Assembly (NCBI GenBank): GCA_037951165.1
Contig: JBBDHG010000028.1
Span: forward strand, 7,683,001 to 7,747,000
DNA length: 64,000 bases
Direction of reading: 5' to 3'
From: Lophius americanus
Taxonomy: Eukaryota; Chordata; Actinopteri; Lophiiformes; Lophiidae
Part shown: positions 21,285 to 33,545 of the stretch, one piece after another
How the letters are laid out: every line of letters begins with the position of its first letter
Numbering within the stretch: the first letter of the stretch is position 1
The notes under the pieces: model-generated
What the model saw: the letters and a program-made list of their open reading frames with translations, nothing else
Told to the model about the DNA's origin: nothing
The model's database searches: none
Program-made: the position numbers and the translations under genes

Positions 21285-23526
21285 TTGTTTCTGTGCTCGT
21301 TCTTTATCATAAAATTTCTTTCATTTTCTAAAGATAAAAACATGCCATCACCCTGCTCTAAGGTTAAATTTAAATATGCAAGCTCAAAATGCTGAAAAAC
21401 TTGCCAAACTAGAAACCAATACTGTTTGAGATCTTTTGGAAACATTTGAAAATAACTTTACCCCAACATAAACAGACAGCGAGACACTGAGGGGATGAAT
21501 GTCATCCTGCATGCCGCATCCCAGTCAGTTTTCATCCAGAAAAAGATCTCCATCTCTCTCACTTCACTCAGAATCCGACAAATAATCCCATGCAAATTGA
21601 TGTAATTGGCCAAAATGACATTCTATCTTCCAAACGAAATTCTAGTTTTTTTTTAACCACTTGATATTATTCCTTTGGATTGTGAAAGTATTAACAAGAG
21701 AATGCATTTTGTATGATATTTCAGATCAATATATTTAAAATTTAATTTTTGTTTAATATAAAAAAAACATCAAAATCCTTCATAAAATGTCATCATACCG
21801 ATATACAAATAGCTACAGGCTTTACAAATAAGTCTTAAATTCTCGTTATATTCCGAAGCCTAGCTGTCCCACATCCAATAAACATCCTTGCATGGTAAGT
21901 GATCTGTCTTTATACTTTTACTCTCACAGCTAGCATAGTGTATTAGCTGTCTTACACACTGAGCTAGGTAGCTAGCGGATGATGCTATCTATTTAATGTG
22001 TTATTGTGGCAGTAACAACGTTAATGTGATGTGGGGAAAATTGATTTAAACTAGCAAAGTGATGGAAGTCACATTAGCCTCCAGTTCCATCATTTCTATG
22101 TTAAATAATACTGTATGTGCATGTCTTTGGTGTCAGACAAACTACCTACAGTGACGAAATCAACAAAAAATTTACTTTATTGTCATAAAAAATACATATT
22201 TATGTCCCCAGTTCAGAATATACAAACATAGATAAAATAATTTGAACATTTACTTGAATAAAACTATTAATCTGTTTCTCAAAAGGGAACTGAAGAATAT
22301 TTATTTCTAACTGGTCACAAATTATTGTTTTGCCTTAAAGTTGGGCTGTGGCACTAAATAAATAATGTGAATCATGATGTTAAGTAAGGGGATTACGTGT
22401 AACAATCCCAATACGCAGAGCGTGAAGTGAAATCACCCTGGTGATTGTGGTGGTGTTGTGCAGACAAGTTGCAATCTCGTCGGAAAAATAAATTTATGTT
22501 GCACGCAGTGTTGCAGTTATTCATCATTTAGGAACTTTTTATAATCTAGGACATACATTTTATGTATCATATGGGAAATAATTCCGCCCCCTTTTGCAAC
22601 AACATCTATACAAACTTTACAGTATATTATAGGAAGTATAAATACATGGGGGAGGCACTTTCACTTCAAATAAAATGGTCACTGAAAAAAATAACATTTA
22701 AAGTAAAAATAAATATATCCAATTAGGTTTTGAATATGGTCATATAAACAAAGAAATCATACCTTTTAAGTATGATTTTATGTTGCACTTTTCAAGCACA
22801 ATAACAAGGTACCTTAGATGACAAATTAAAACAAAATGACAATCAGCAATGAAATTTGCAAAGCTATGAGAAAAACAGTAAAATAAATATTAAAAGATGA
22901 AAAACAATAAGAAAAAAATTGACAATGAAAACACAGGGGATGCACCAAAAGAGAAAATAATCAGAAAACAGCCATGTCCTCAGTATTGTTGTCAAGGAAC
23001 GGCAATTTGAATCTGGGTTATGGTGATGTTACCTTAAAAAACAGTAAGATGGTCATGTCGCGGTTACTTAGAGCAAACTTTTCTCTGGAACAGATGTGCA
23101 CAAGCTGCATATTGACATAGCATGGCATAACTTTCCCCTGACCCTCTGACCATCAATCACCAAGACGGCCGATTCATCAAGCAGCCTATTGGTTCGGCCC
23201 CCTTCTGACATAAACATTTTTTCAATTTAGAATATGATATTGATGGAGCACTGCGTCACGCTGAAGTCAATCTGAGCCTCGCTTGGGCCAATATCCCTTT
23301 CACTATGCTTGCAGTGGCCATAATTCAAGACACACCATTTAAATACTGAGTTTGGCCACTCAGTCTTCCAAAGGCAAACTATCGTGATTCAGAAAAGAGA
23401 AAATTACCCACTTTTTGTTGTTGGACTCACCATGGTTTGATGTAGTTCCTTACCAATATTGAAGACAACTGTTAACAGTTTGTGTTTGATAAAGTGTATC
23501 ACGCCTCCAAAATGTCCTTCCTTTAT
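21285..23526. other. Unassigned AT-rich stretch
   Basis: About 2.2 kb without a recognisable gene or repeat. A GC-richer patch at 23,100-23,400 is unique within the window. Confidence 0.3.
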
Positions 23527-24625
23527 AAGGCTCCTAGAAAAAGTGTTCAACCCCCTCCTGGTTCCTTTACTGGTCCCATTACAGCATCACAGAGGGGTTC
23601 AGGTCCAGATGTTGCCAAGACCCCTCCAGAATTCTTTGAGTCATCCAGAAGTGGAATTTTTCTTCTGCTTGGGCTCATTGTCTTGCTGAATGATCAGAGT
23701 GATGACCTGATTCTTCTCTTTCAGAATTCTCTGGTAGAATTCATGTTTCTGTCAACGAGATGAGTCGTCCTGATCTTGAAGCATCAAAGCATCACTTAAA
23801 CATTCCACTGCCAGCTCCATGTCCATGTTTCTTCTAGTAGAATACTGTGTTTGGTTACCCCTCTATTCAACAGTTCAAATTTCACTCATCAGTTCAGAGA
23901 AGATTCTCCCAGAAGCTCTGAGAGTCATCACGATGTGCTGTGGTAAAATTCAGACCAGTCTTAATCTTTTTCTAGGTCAGCTGTTGCTCTCACCTCGCTC
24001 TTCTCACAAGATGCCAATTTAGCCCAGTGTCTCTGGAAAAGTGGAGCCATAACCTCTGACCTTTATTGAGGTGCGAGGAACCTGAAATTCCTTGGATGTT
24101 TTCTTTGGATATTCTTCGACTACCTGGGTGAGCCCTTGTTATGCAGTAAGATTAATTTTTAAAGTTTTGTGAAGGTTCACCATTGTTTCCAGGTGTTCTC
24201 CATTTGTAGAACATGTGTCTCAGTGCGGCTTTGTGGAGTCCCAGAACGTTTAAAACAGCTTTGCAACCCTTCCCAATCACCTTCTGGAATTTCTGTGGAT
24301 TTTGGCTTAGTTTCCTAATGTTGAAACCTGGCAGCAAACTTCCTTCTTCTGAAGATAGTCTATTGAAGTGATGATGTGGTTAAACAGGGCTGGTAGTAAT
24401 CAGATCTGGGAGGGTCTAGTCCAGCTGGAACCTGTTCTAGCTAGCTCTAGGTAGCTCGTATTCTTTTAGTTGCACAGGGGGGAAAACAGTTTGTGTCAGA
24501 GAATATTTTTGGATTAATAAATACAACTAACATATAAAACTTGGTTACTTTTGTTTAATATTAGTATGGGATGCACACAGAAATAGAAGAACCCAGGAGG
24601 GGGTCTGCAGTATGGAAAAGCAGTG
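23527..24625 (-). pseudogene. Tc1-like transposon with decayed transposase
   Basis: On the minus strand a helix-turn-helix-like stretch (24,337-24,152) ends YKWRTPGNNGEPSQNF, the usual 'KWR..GT..N.P.SGRP' region of the Tc1 DNA-binding domain. About 23,910 reads DDSQSFWENLL, a stop, then TDE, the site of the first catalytic Asp; about 23,600 reads HLDLNPS, near the third catalytic position. Many stops and frameshifts lie between. Both edges carry ACCCCCTCCTGG-like words in inverted orientation (about 23,550 and 24,590), probably terminal repeat remnants. A dead Tc1/mariner element of about 1.1 kb. Confidence 0.72.
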
Positions 24626-24689
24626 GAAGATTCTCTATGAGCTGTGAGAGAGAAGAGGAATTGAAAGCCATGGTTGCAACCTGAAATTC

Positions 24690-25125
24690 AGCCTGATGGT
24701 TTCTCACACGTTCCTCATTAAATCTGATATATTACCTGTTTCAAGTAGATGTATTTTGACAGGATTATTTCTGATTTAACAAAAATGCTTTGGGAAGACA
24801 AGTCAATGCGCAGCGTCAATGTTACTTTCATGCCAATCAATGAGATATACATATTTAAGACAAATCATATATGTGAGGAGATTTATAGCAATGTCAATGA
24901 ATAAATATCTTGTTTCTCCTATATTATGTTTCTTGCCAGCCCTTGAATTACATCTGGCAGCTGCAAAGCCTCTGTGACTTTAATTTAAAACCTGCAAATG
25001 GTAGAGGCTCAGTTTTGATTGCGCGCACTGCAAATATCATAGGCAAACTAGAGTTTGGCTTTACTCAAGCTCCTCTTGACTTTCAAGGCTCCTCATTCCT
25101 CTGTGCCAGCTTCAAAGTAAGGAAC
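24690..25125. other. Unique stretch, candidate conserved non-coding element
   Basis: Non-repetitive, with CAGCTGCAAAGCC, GACTTTAATTTAAAACC and TTGATTGCGCGCACTGCAAA around 24,955-25,035. The 74-codon frame at 24,910 has no recognised relative. Texture-based suggestion. Confidence 0.2.
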
Positions 25126-25594
25126 CGTGTGTAAAGATCCAACGAGTCGGTGAATAAGTATAGCACAGGAGGAAGTGTTCTGATGTACTCATTGACTTCA
25201 GATTACAGGATTTTTGATGGTTAGAGACGACAAAGTGGCCTGTTTGGTTCCCTTCCTCAGGACATGGTAAGTAAATACAGCAATAAATTAGCAAACCAAC
25301 AATTCTCCCAATATCAATATTTGCTTCAATTAATCAATCAATAGTACTGCCAAAACAATGTTGTGATTTCTGCTTTGAAATCTGAAAATGGTTCTACAGC
25401 CCACTCAAGCCATTAATTACAATGTTTATCAATTCTGATAAACATACTTTCCATGAAAAGAACAGCTCATTTCGGTCTGCAGATATGAACATTAAAATGA
25501 ATGATCCTTCCAGATACATCTAACACACTGTTACTCTAAAGGACAAAAAAATGACAGAAAATATAATTAAAAGTTGTATGATCATTTTCAATCC
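25126..25594. other. Unassigned stretch
   Basis: Nothing recognised before the full family A copy. Confidence 0.4.
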
Positions 25595-26712
25595 AAAAAA
25601 TTGGGCTTGTGCTGTCGCCCCTGACAGCAAGGGTAAATCCCCCAAAAGTCCCTAATCCCACGTGTTGTGCAAGCAATCCCCCTGATTGAACTTCTCAAAT
25701 TAAATGTCAAGTTTGGTCAACAGCATTTTTTGCAAAAGAAAAAAAAAAACACCTAGTAATATCATTACTAATATCATAAGTAATATGAACTATTAGAGTT
25801 ATACACAACATATACAGTATATATCTCCTCAAGTGAATTCGTATGCACCATGTTTGGTCTACATTGAACCAATAGTTGGAGAAATTAAGGCCCAAAAACT
25901 TTTGGAGATAAAGATCCCCCTAGTGTCACAAATATATAGCCAACCTTTTCCAAAATCCATCCAGTTCTTCCTCTCACAAAGATCTATGGAATAAAAAGTT
26001 TGAAAGGATTACATGAAATAGTCTACATTATTACTTAACGCAGTGCTTTTTGAAAAATAGCTCCACCTAGTGATTAAAATATGAATTATTAAAGTAAAAC
26101 AGATAAAGATACATACAAGATAGAGTTCCTCGAGTCGATTCGTATAAACCAAATATGGACTAAAATAAGTGGTTGTTTAATTATGGTACAAAAACTTTTA
26201 GAGATAAAGCTCCCCGGACTGCCGGAAATATAAAACCAATCTTTCCCAAAATAAATGTGGTTCGTTTTCAGGCACATGTCGATGAGGGTTTAAAGTTTAA
26301 AAATAATCCATGAAATAGTTTTTAGTTCTGTCTGGGAAACGATGTCTACCATAAAAAAAAGCTCCCCCGTTGTGAGTAAAATATGAGCCACTACAGTAAA
26401 GTATGACATTTTCAAGATCAATCTCATTGACTCGATCGATATGTAACAAATATAGACTAAATCGAACAAAGGATGAGGAAGTTATGACCCGAAAACTTTT
26501 GTAGATAAAGCTCACCCTGGTGTCTGAGATAAACAATCAAACGGTTCAAAACCCAATCCAGTTCTTCCTCATATTAAGGTTTATGTGAATACAACATTTA
26601 AAATGTATTCATTAAATAGTTTTGGAGTTATCGCGTTAACACGAAGGATCTGCGGACCCGATGACGATTCCATAATATCCCCAGCTTTTCGGTGATATAA
26701 TATAATAATAGT
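25595..26712 (+). repeat. Family A repeat, most complete copy: head, three units, tail
   Basis: The head starts with a hairpin (GCTGTC 25,611-25,616, loop GCCCCT, GACAGC 25,623-25,628), then AAGGGTAAATCCCCC and 'TGATTGAACTTCTCAAATTA'. Three tandem units follow, anchored by ATATGAACTATTAG at 25,783, its equivalents at 26,079 and 26,381; spacing is 296 and 302 bp. Each unit carries the GATCTCCTC..GAGTCGATTC, GGACTAAATCG, AAACTTTTGGAGATAAAGC and TCCAGTTCTTCCTC words. The tail has GTTAACACGAAGGATCTGCG and a second hairpin (ATATCCCC 26,675-26,682, GGTGATAT 26,691-26,698). No coding frame is conserved between units. Non-autonomous; class unknown. Confidence 0.8.
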
Positions 26713-28227
26713 TGGATAATTAGTATCACAGTAAGAACACTAAACTGTACTGTCACCTGGCTATAATTACCTGGTTTCAATTGCCCTTCAAGTAGGCTGA
26801 AACCAAAAGGTAAAATAAATAATGTGTCAAATAATCCCGCAGCTCATTCCCTTCAGTTTTATCTGGTTTGGGATGGACTGGGCTTTAGTGCTTTTCTAAT
26901 AAAAAACAATCTTTGCCAGTATGAGACCATCACAAAGTGCAGTTTCAGCAGTTTTTTCAAAATTCACTTTTCTGCCCTGGTCGAAAGTACCAAACCCTCT
27001 CTTGAATCTGTTATTGTCATTGTTCCACTGCTACATTTCCTGGAAATAGTGGGATTTTTATTTTGCAATATCTGCAAAAGTGCACTTTGAAACCAAGACT
27101 GCCATTTAGTCTGGTTGCTTTTCTTTAAAAAAACAATTTTGAAATCGAGGCTTACTTATTCTTTGTGGTTTATCAATTACATGATACAAACAGCAGCAGT
27201 CATGGACTAGAGGTCACTGGGAGAATGCAAAACCTTCACCCAGCAAATATACAAATCCCAATATGGCTTGCAAAGACTACTCTGGATTTGATTGTTGTGA
27301 AATGAGGAAGTCTCTCACGCTCTACCTCACTGGTAGATCTTCAACAACATGATAAACAATTTTCTAGATGAACATTCAAATCTAATCACCTAATAAAGTC
27401 CCAGAAGAATTTAATTGGCTATTGCCCTAGCCATAGTCCACCTTTCCAGATAGTTTATTGAAATTTACTTCTGAGTCGCATGCATCCTTTGCAAGTATGT
27501 GTAAAAAAAAAGTTTAGACTAGGTTATGGCAGCATAAAACCTTTGTATATCTAGATATAACTCTTTTAGAAAATTTCCTATATTTTGGTAAAAGACATGG
27601 AAAAGCTCTAACTGACCCTGTTTGAGGTAAATATGAAAATGGGCTGGTAGGAGTACATATCCCGTTGCCGGCGCTATTATAGATAGGTTTGAAAATCCAA
27701 GCACCTGTTCCCTTCCATGGGCCCACCTTTCCACAGAATGTAAAATAAAATCAATGGAAAGCTCATACACTCACAAAGCGATCACATAACATCCTTCATC
27801 TCTCACTGACAGAGGTAATTAACCATTTTGTTTAGTGAGGTGGTAGATAATAGAATAAAATATATTTCTCATAGCTGTCAGCACCCCATGTCTTATTCCT
27901 GAAGGGAGGCTTTTTTTCCCTGAAAATTATGTAACAAAGGATTTGGAGGTTCCTGAAATATTCATTTTGCTTTCCTCCAGATTTGTATTGTATTCAGCTC
28001 CACCAACTGTCTCTGGGGCTTCCACTTAATCCTGCAAAAATTGTGTTTGTTTTTAGTAATATTTGTCTGAGGGAATTTCAGATACTCTGTGTTGCCATAT
28101 TTTGGGCATCGGGGAGTGTATTTGAAGGGCATTTTGGTAAATGATAAATGCATGAAAAAAGTATTTTCCTCCCGCAAATGTTTATTAGCTGAAAAAGGTC
28201 CACTTCTTATCCACTCATCCTTGCCAC
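26713..28227. other. Unassigned stretch
   Basis: AT-rich with no recognised feature. Overlapping minus-strand frames near 27,514-27,770 have no relatives that I recognise. Confidence 0.35.
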
Positions 28228-28345
28228 CTTCTACAGAGGAACCATCAAGAGTATCCATAGCATCTACTGGTTTTGGAACTTCCCCGTGTTGAACCCCAGA
28301 GGGCGGTGAGAAAAGCTGAGAAGATCATTGGAGCGATCAATCTGA
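28228..28345 (+). pseudogene. Small LINE RT fragment
   Basis: TTCTACAGAGGAACCATCAA then GAGTAT..TGGTTTTGGAAC and GCTGAGAAGATCATTGGAGC resemble the stretch of fish LINE ORF2 reading FYRGTI+S..VWF(G)N..AEKIIG. A deletion removed the middle and the frame shifts. Short and diverged, so assignment is tentative. Confidence 0.45.
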
Positions 28346-28479
28346 AAAGCAAAGGGCACTGTGGGTGACTGTTGAGTTGAGTGGGAGACAGGTGGAGCGC
28401 CAGCTCACAGGAGCATCACCAGATGATTTAATTGCGCAGTTGGGCATTGAGCAAATCAGCCTGGACATGTCTGTAGAAG
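28346..28479. other. Unassigned linker between LINE and Tc1 fragments
   Basis: A short stretch I cannot assign. The minus-strand frame crossing it (28,337-28,618) is proline-rich and runs antisense into the Tc1 gene; regarded as a shadow. Confidence 0.35.
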
Positions 28480-29169
28480 GAAAACAACCCAGCAGCCAGA
28501 CTGGTATCTGCTCTTCAGGTTGAGGAGGAACAGGAGGAGCCGGACAGATCCCTACAAAATGACTTCCGGTGGGCCTCTGGTGTGATGTTTCTGACAAACT
28601 TTCAGCAAAAGACACCATGAGGGTGGCATGAGGGTCAATGTCCTCTACTGCAACTTGTGCTCACAGCGAAACATTGTGGAGCTCAATTGGTGTTCAACAG
28701 AAAACGGCAGGATCGGCAGGTTCTCCATTGGTGCCCTATACTCTACACTGATGAGAGCTGGTTCACACTGAGGTCTTGTGGTAGGCGAGAAAGAGTCTGG
28801 ACACGCTGTGGAGAACATAATGCTGCCACATCATCATCTAGCAGGACCAGCCTCGTGTTGGGTCATTGATGGTCCGGGGAGACAGATCCTTGGATGGTCT
28901 CACAGACCTCCAGAGGCTAGCCAACAGAGACTGCTGTTAGGTACTAGGATGAAACTCAGACACACTGTCAGACCGTACACTAATCCAGTGGAACCTGGGT
29001 TCCTCCTGGTCCAGGACAATGCCCGGCCTCATGTGGTCAGACTGTGTAGGCAGTTCCTGGAGGATGAAAGTATTGATGCCATTGACTTGTCCTCATCTTC
29101 CCCGAACCTGAATCCACCTGAGAATCTCTGAGAAGTTCTGTATCGCTAGATCAGACGCCACCAGCACAG
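28480..29169 (+). pseudogene. Tc1-like transposase pseudogene, DD34E motif visible
   Basis: A DNA-transposon transposase that would cut and paste its element at TA sites. The first catalytic Asp is in TDESWF (codon 28,750-28,752), the second in QDNARPH (29,015-29,017) and the Glu in NPPENL (29,120-29,122); Asp and Glu are separated by exactly 34 residues, as in Tc1. The first Asp is in one frame and the other two residues in the next, so a frameshift lies at about 28,780-28,870. The usual W-G-G block is scrambled and 'SPDLNP' is SPNLNP. The N-terminal DNA-binding region is mostly lost and the C-terminus is cut at about 29,169, where gypsy sequence begins. Confidence 0.88.
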
Positions 29170-29945
29170 TCCTGTCCCAGTTTCCCATAATCAGCACAAA
29201 TTTCCAGTTCCCAGAAAAGAGGAGAGAAATTTTTTTTACTGTCGTAAACCTGGACATATCATCGCCAATTGTCTGACCCGAAAGATAAAGGATCAGCAAT
29301 CGTCTCCAACTGCGCAGCCGAAAGGCATTGCTCTGATAAAATCTGAATCCCAGTCAAATTTGAATGACAGTGACGTAGTTGAGGATTGTTTCAATCCGTT
29401 TATATTTGTTGGGTTGGTGTCATTAACAGGGGAGCCTGACCGCCAACAATCCGTTAAAATTCTGAGATACGGCATGCTGTCAGTCACCCATTCTTGCCTC
29501 CGCGCTCACATCAAAGTGCGCGGTTACCTAATTCGGAGTTGTTAAGAGTGCTACCATCTCAACTAAATTACCTACCCTCGGACCAACAACAGGACATAGC
29601 TGACTTGATAAATGACTTCTATTGGCTTTTTGGTGGTGTTCCCATTCAAACTATGAACACGACATAGACGTCAGTAATGCTAGACCGATCAAACAACATC
29701 TGTACCGTGTTAACATGGTTAAGCGTGAAATAATGAAAACTGAAGCTGAATAATTGTTGCAGCATGGTCTGGCTGTGTCTAGCTCCAGTCCACGGAGTTC
29801 TCCTTGCCTTGTGGAGGCGATATCAGATGGTTCACCTTGGCTCATCACTGACTTTCCCAAAGTTAATGTTGCTACAGTCCCAGACTCCTATCCTCTACCG
29901 AGGATGGAGGATTGTGTAGACAATTTGGGACCTAAATAAGGTTAA
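29170..29945 (+). pseudogene. Ty3/gypsy gag-pol remnant, internally deleted
   Basis: A gag zinc knuckle survives as CRKPGHIIANC (29,240-29,272). The spacing C-x4-H-x4-C is right, but the first Cys of CCHC is Phe, so the knuckle is broken. Downstream, short frames with stops carry the segment leading into reverse transcriptase (LYRVN..HGLAVSSS.. SPWLITDFPKVN, PLPRMEDCVDN), the 'DYR(K)VN..T(V)PDS(Y)PLPR' region before the RT catalytic core. Most of the protease and the whole RT core, RNase H and integrase are missing, and no LTR is adjacent. It joins the Tc1 gene without a spacer. Described as found; inactive. Confidence 0.82.
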
Positions 29946-31434
29946 TTCCAAGATTTGTATTTCAAAAATTATTTCATAGAGTTGTATCACATTGTTTTTG
30001 TCAATCTTTTACAACTTTAATGTGGACAGATTTGGTTTTGGGGAGTCTTAATGAAGCTGTCATTTCTTTCTAATTATTATTAATTAAGTTCTGCAGTTGC
30101 TACAATTTGGTTTGCTATATAGTCATACCCCATTGCACAAATTAAGGAACTATATAGGGTACTCTCCTATGAACACTTCGGACTAAGAATAAATAAATAA
30201 GGGAATACATAAATCAAACGTCGGAGCTTGATGGTGATACATCCAAGTTTCTGGAGAATGGCGGAGAACACGACTGCACGGTGCTGGACAGGTCATTGAG
30301 GTTTATGGTCATTTGGTATCTAAGGTGTATTGATAATGCAAATCCTAATGTGAGGTCTGATTATTTATATTAAAACAAAACATGAAACTAATCTAACTAA
30401 CTTTCATTTGGTACAAAGCAGCTGGAACTAATTCAATGTCAGAGCTTAGAGCTTTCGAACTGAACAGATCCAGATCCCAGAAGTTTAAATGACACTGTGT
30501 TTGGACTGTGACCATTTAGTGTTTCAATCTTTTTCTTCAGCAGTGTAATTTTACTACAGTGCAACAATGCTAAAGAGCAGTAGCTCCGCTAAAGCTAAAT
30601 TCAACCTAGAATATTCTTCAACTAACTGACATCTAAACAATCATCGCCATGGTTGTAAAATATAATTTGATGCTTTCATTTGGTGAATGAAAAACTTTGG
30701 CATTTTTGAAAATACTGCACTTTGGCATTGTATGAAAGAATAGTAGAATGTAAATCAAGAAACTTGCCGGACAGCTGGGGCGAACAAACATCAGGAGACT
30801 GAAGTTCATGTCCAACACACATCACCTTTGCCTCTATATCTAAGTAGATTTTGTGCCCAAACCTAAAGGACAATTTCACAATCAGCACGCAGAAACACAA
30901 TGAGTGGACTTTCTGGCTGGAGGGTTTTGGCTTTTTTGTTGGCCAGGACACTGAAGGGAAAAGGCCAAAGTAATATGATTTTTTTCCCCTAAAGGGATAC
31001 AAACAAGAGGGACAAAGGCCAAAGATCTTCTCTGCGAGCCCTCCCATTGGACATCAGTCTTAATGGGTTGGCAACATTCCACCTCTAAGTGGTTTCAAGT
31101 CTTGCTGCAATAAATTAATATTAAAAGGGACACTTATAAGGCTAAACAAGACTCTTTGTGTCCCTCCGATGCGAGGTGGCACCCAACTAATTGGTACACT
31201 AATGCCTTTATTGAATTACTCCAACTTCTCCAATTCCAGTGCATCACAAGATTTGGATTGGATGGAATGGAGATACCAGCGTAAGTTTAATATCACACAT
31301 GCCCAAGACATCCACAATAACAAATGTTTTTAAGGATTATACTCATCTGTTCTATTTTACCTCGGTTTTTTGTACATTTGTGGCAAATTTAATTTTGGGC
31401 TTATTGCTTTTAGGATTTCATGCATGTGGTTTAA
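29946..31434. other. Unassigned stretch
   Basis: No continuation of Tc1 or gypsy was found here. The 123-codon minus-strand frame at 30,676-31,047 is overlapped by another frame and has no family resemblance. Confidence 0.35.
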
Positions 31435-31830
31435 CAGTAGGTCTTCAGTGTTGTCTCACACAGCAAGGGGTATATCCTCGAAAAAGCCCCCTAATCCCTT
31501 ACGTCGTACAAGCAAACGACATGATTGAACTTAAAAACCTTATTTTCAAGTAAAAAGAAACAAACACCGCTTCCTTTCCACCTAATGAATCAAATATGAA
31601 CTACTAGAGTGAAATAGGACATTTACAGGATACATCTTCTCAAGTTGAGTAGAGACCGTATTTGGTCTAAGTTGAACCAATGGTTAGGGGGTATGTCCGT
31701 AAAGCATTGTTTTTCATATGAATTTTAAAGGTGTTCCATGAAGTAGTTTTTAAGTTATCACGCTAATATGAAGGATCTGTGGCAGTTCATAATATGCACG
31801 ACTTTTCAGGGGTATAATTATATGATGCTC
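31435..31830 (+). repeat. Family A repeat with head, partial unit and tail
   Basis: The head (AGTGTTGTCTCACACAGCAA then GGGGTATATCC, 'GTCGTACAAGCAAACGACAT') is followed by a shortened unit and the tail 'ATATGAAGGATCTGTGG..CATAATATGC..TTTTCAGGGGTATAATTA'. It is an internally deleted derivative with both ends. Confidence 0.75.
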
Positions 31831-33289
31831 TCTCGACTGCTGCAACTTTGCATGAGTATCCAAAAAACTGCACACAGTGTATGTGAAAGTTCAAATCTCC
31901 GACTCCTCCTATTCCACTAACACATCTGAAGAGATAATTGACAATGAGCACTCCCTCATTACTAACCCTCCCCCTGGAGGCAGCACATGCAAACGGAAGT
32001 AATTACTGGGCACATTAGGCAGATGATGCAACAAAGTACTTAGAAAATGTTTTTATTTGCATTAGTAAGACACTTTGGTCTCTATAAGGGCCGGGTCTTG
32101 TGACTCATTGTCTCTAATATTAAGTGTCTTTGTTTGTGCATTTGTTTCAATACATGCTGGACTTGATAGCGTGCACATTCTGTGTGTGAAAAGCTATTAT
32201 TAATATTTTCTATTTTAATTTAAGAGGAATTTTAAACTCAATTAAACCTATTTACAACCAACAATGCATTTGCTGGGAGACACTTTGAAAACTGCTGCAT
32301 CAAATTTGATGGAAAAGTTCAAAATTCAAGCTATTCTGGGGATTTTGGGGATAGGACCAGGAGGATTCTCCATTTGGCTAACTTGGATAGCCAAAGTACC
32401 CAAAATGTGATGGGCGTTTGATTTTGGCTGCAACATAATAGCGATGTACACTAGGAGGAGCAAAATCCACATAATACAACCTTTTACTGCGACATAAATC
32501 AGTGTTTGCATTGAAATCTAGCACTGTTCGCGATACAAAAAACATAAATAAATGCACCAACTAGGTAGAAACCCAATTATGGAACAAATTTAGTTTATTT
32601 AGTTTGTGTTCATTAACTGGAGACACAAATTTTATGAAAACATAAAAAAAAAAATTCTGATTGATTTTTTTCATTAATGTCCATCCATTGAGAGTGATGT
32701 GAATTGTAAAAAAAACGCCCTCATACTGCTAGTTATTGCTCAGCTTTCTGTCCAGTAGGTGGCTAAGGTGTCTGCAGATCAACACAAAAGGTCAGCAGCA
32801 ATCACTTCCTGTCCACAGTACCTTGTTTTTCCATCAGTCTTGGGCATATTAGCAAATCCTTTGGACCGCTAAGTTTCTGAGATGCTTTTTCTACTCGCTA
32901 TTTCTAAATATTTATCTTGCATTGAGCATATGTGTTTTCTTTGACTTGGAATAATTCAGTCTTTAACATTGGTTTCTAGATTAAACAAAAATTTGTTGGC
33001 AAGTATTTTCAAAATATCTCTTTCAAGTAAATAGTAAAAGCTGCACTCTGTTCATAGATATAATACATATTACAGCAGAGCTTTTATTTTCTGTGCAATT
33101 TGTAGAATTTGTCTTGATCTTTAAGCCGCTAACCAATTGGGAAGCCAATAGGTTAGCAATAACCAAAATTCATAATAATGTGCAATTGGTGTTATTGTTG
33201 AGTACTTGAAAGCATTCTACGGTTTTTATTTTCTTTGGCCAAAAAGTGCAATTTTGCTAATTTTGCATTTTTGTCATCTCCAGTTTTAT
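31831..33289. other. Unassigned AT-rich stretch
   Basis: Nothing recognised apart from short A and T tracts. Confidence 0.35.
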
Positions 33290-33545
33290 CATTTTGTCCC
33301 CCAAATTGATGTATATGAATCCAATTGGGGAGCTTTATCCTTTTATGTGTAATATTTTACTCTAATAGGTTCATATTTTCACAAGGGGGACTTTACTTCT
33401 TTCTTTTTTTTTACAAAGAAAACATTGTGGAAATAACTTCACATATAGTTTGAGGAGTTCAATCAGATGGATTGCTTATACAATGTTGGAGATTGGGGAC
33501 TTTGGGGGATATACTGCAGGGGGCACAAGCATAAGCCTAATGTAA
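33290..33545 (-). repeat. Family A repeat, minus strand, head and start of unit
   Basis: On the minus strand: 'TAGGCTTATGCTTGTGCCC', 'CCCCCAAAGTCCCCAATCTC', 'TGATTGAACTCCTCAAACTA', 'TATGAACCTATTAGAGTAAA'. Unit truncated at the left; the GACAGC stem is replaced. Confidence 0.7.

Noticed and set aside
25595..26712. CRISPR-like array or satellite
   Set aside because: The about 300-bp units are tandem but have no spacer pattern, and the same unit occurs dispersed with a fixed head and tail across the window. It is an interspersed repeat.
28337..28618. Proline-rich minus-strand frame
   Set aside because: It is antisense to the start of the Tc1 pseudogene and has no independent support.
30676..31082. 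Overlapping minus-strand frames of 123 and 66 codons
   Set aside because: Two different frames open in the same place with no family match; a low stop-density patch rather than a gene.
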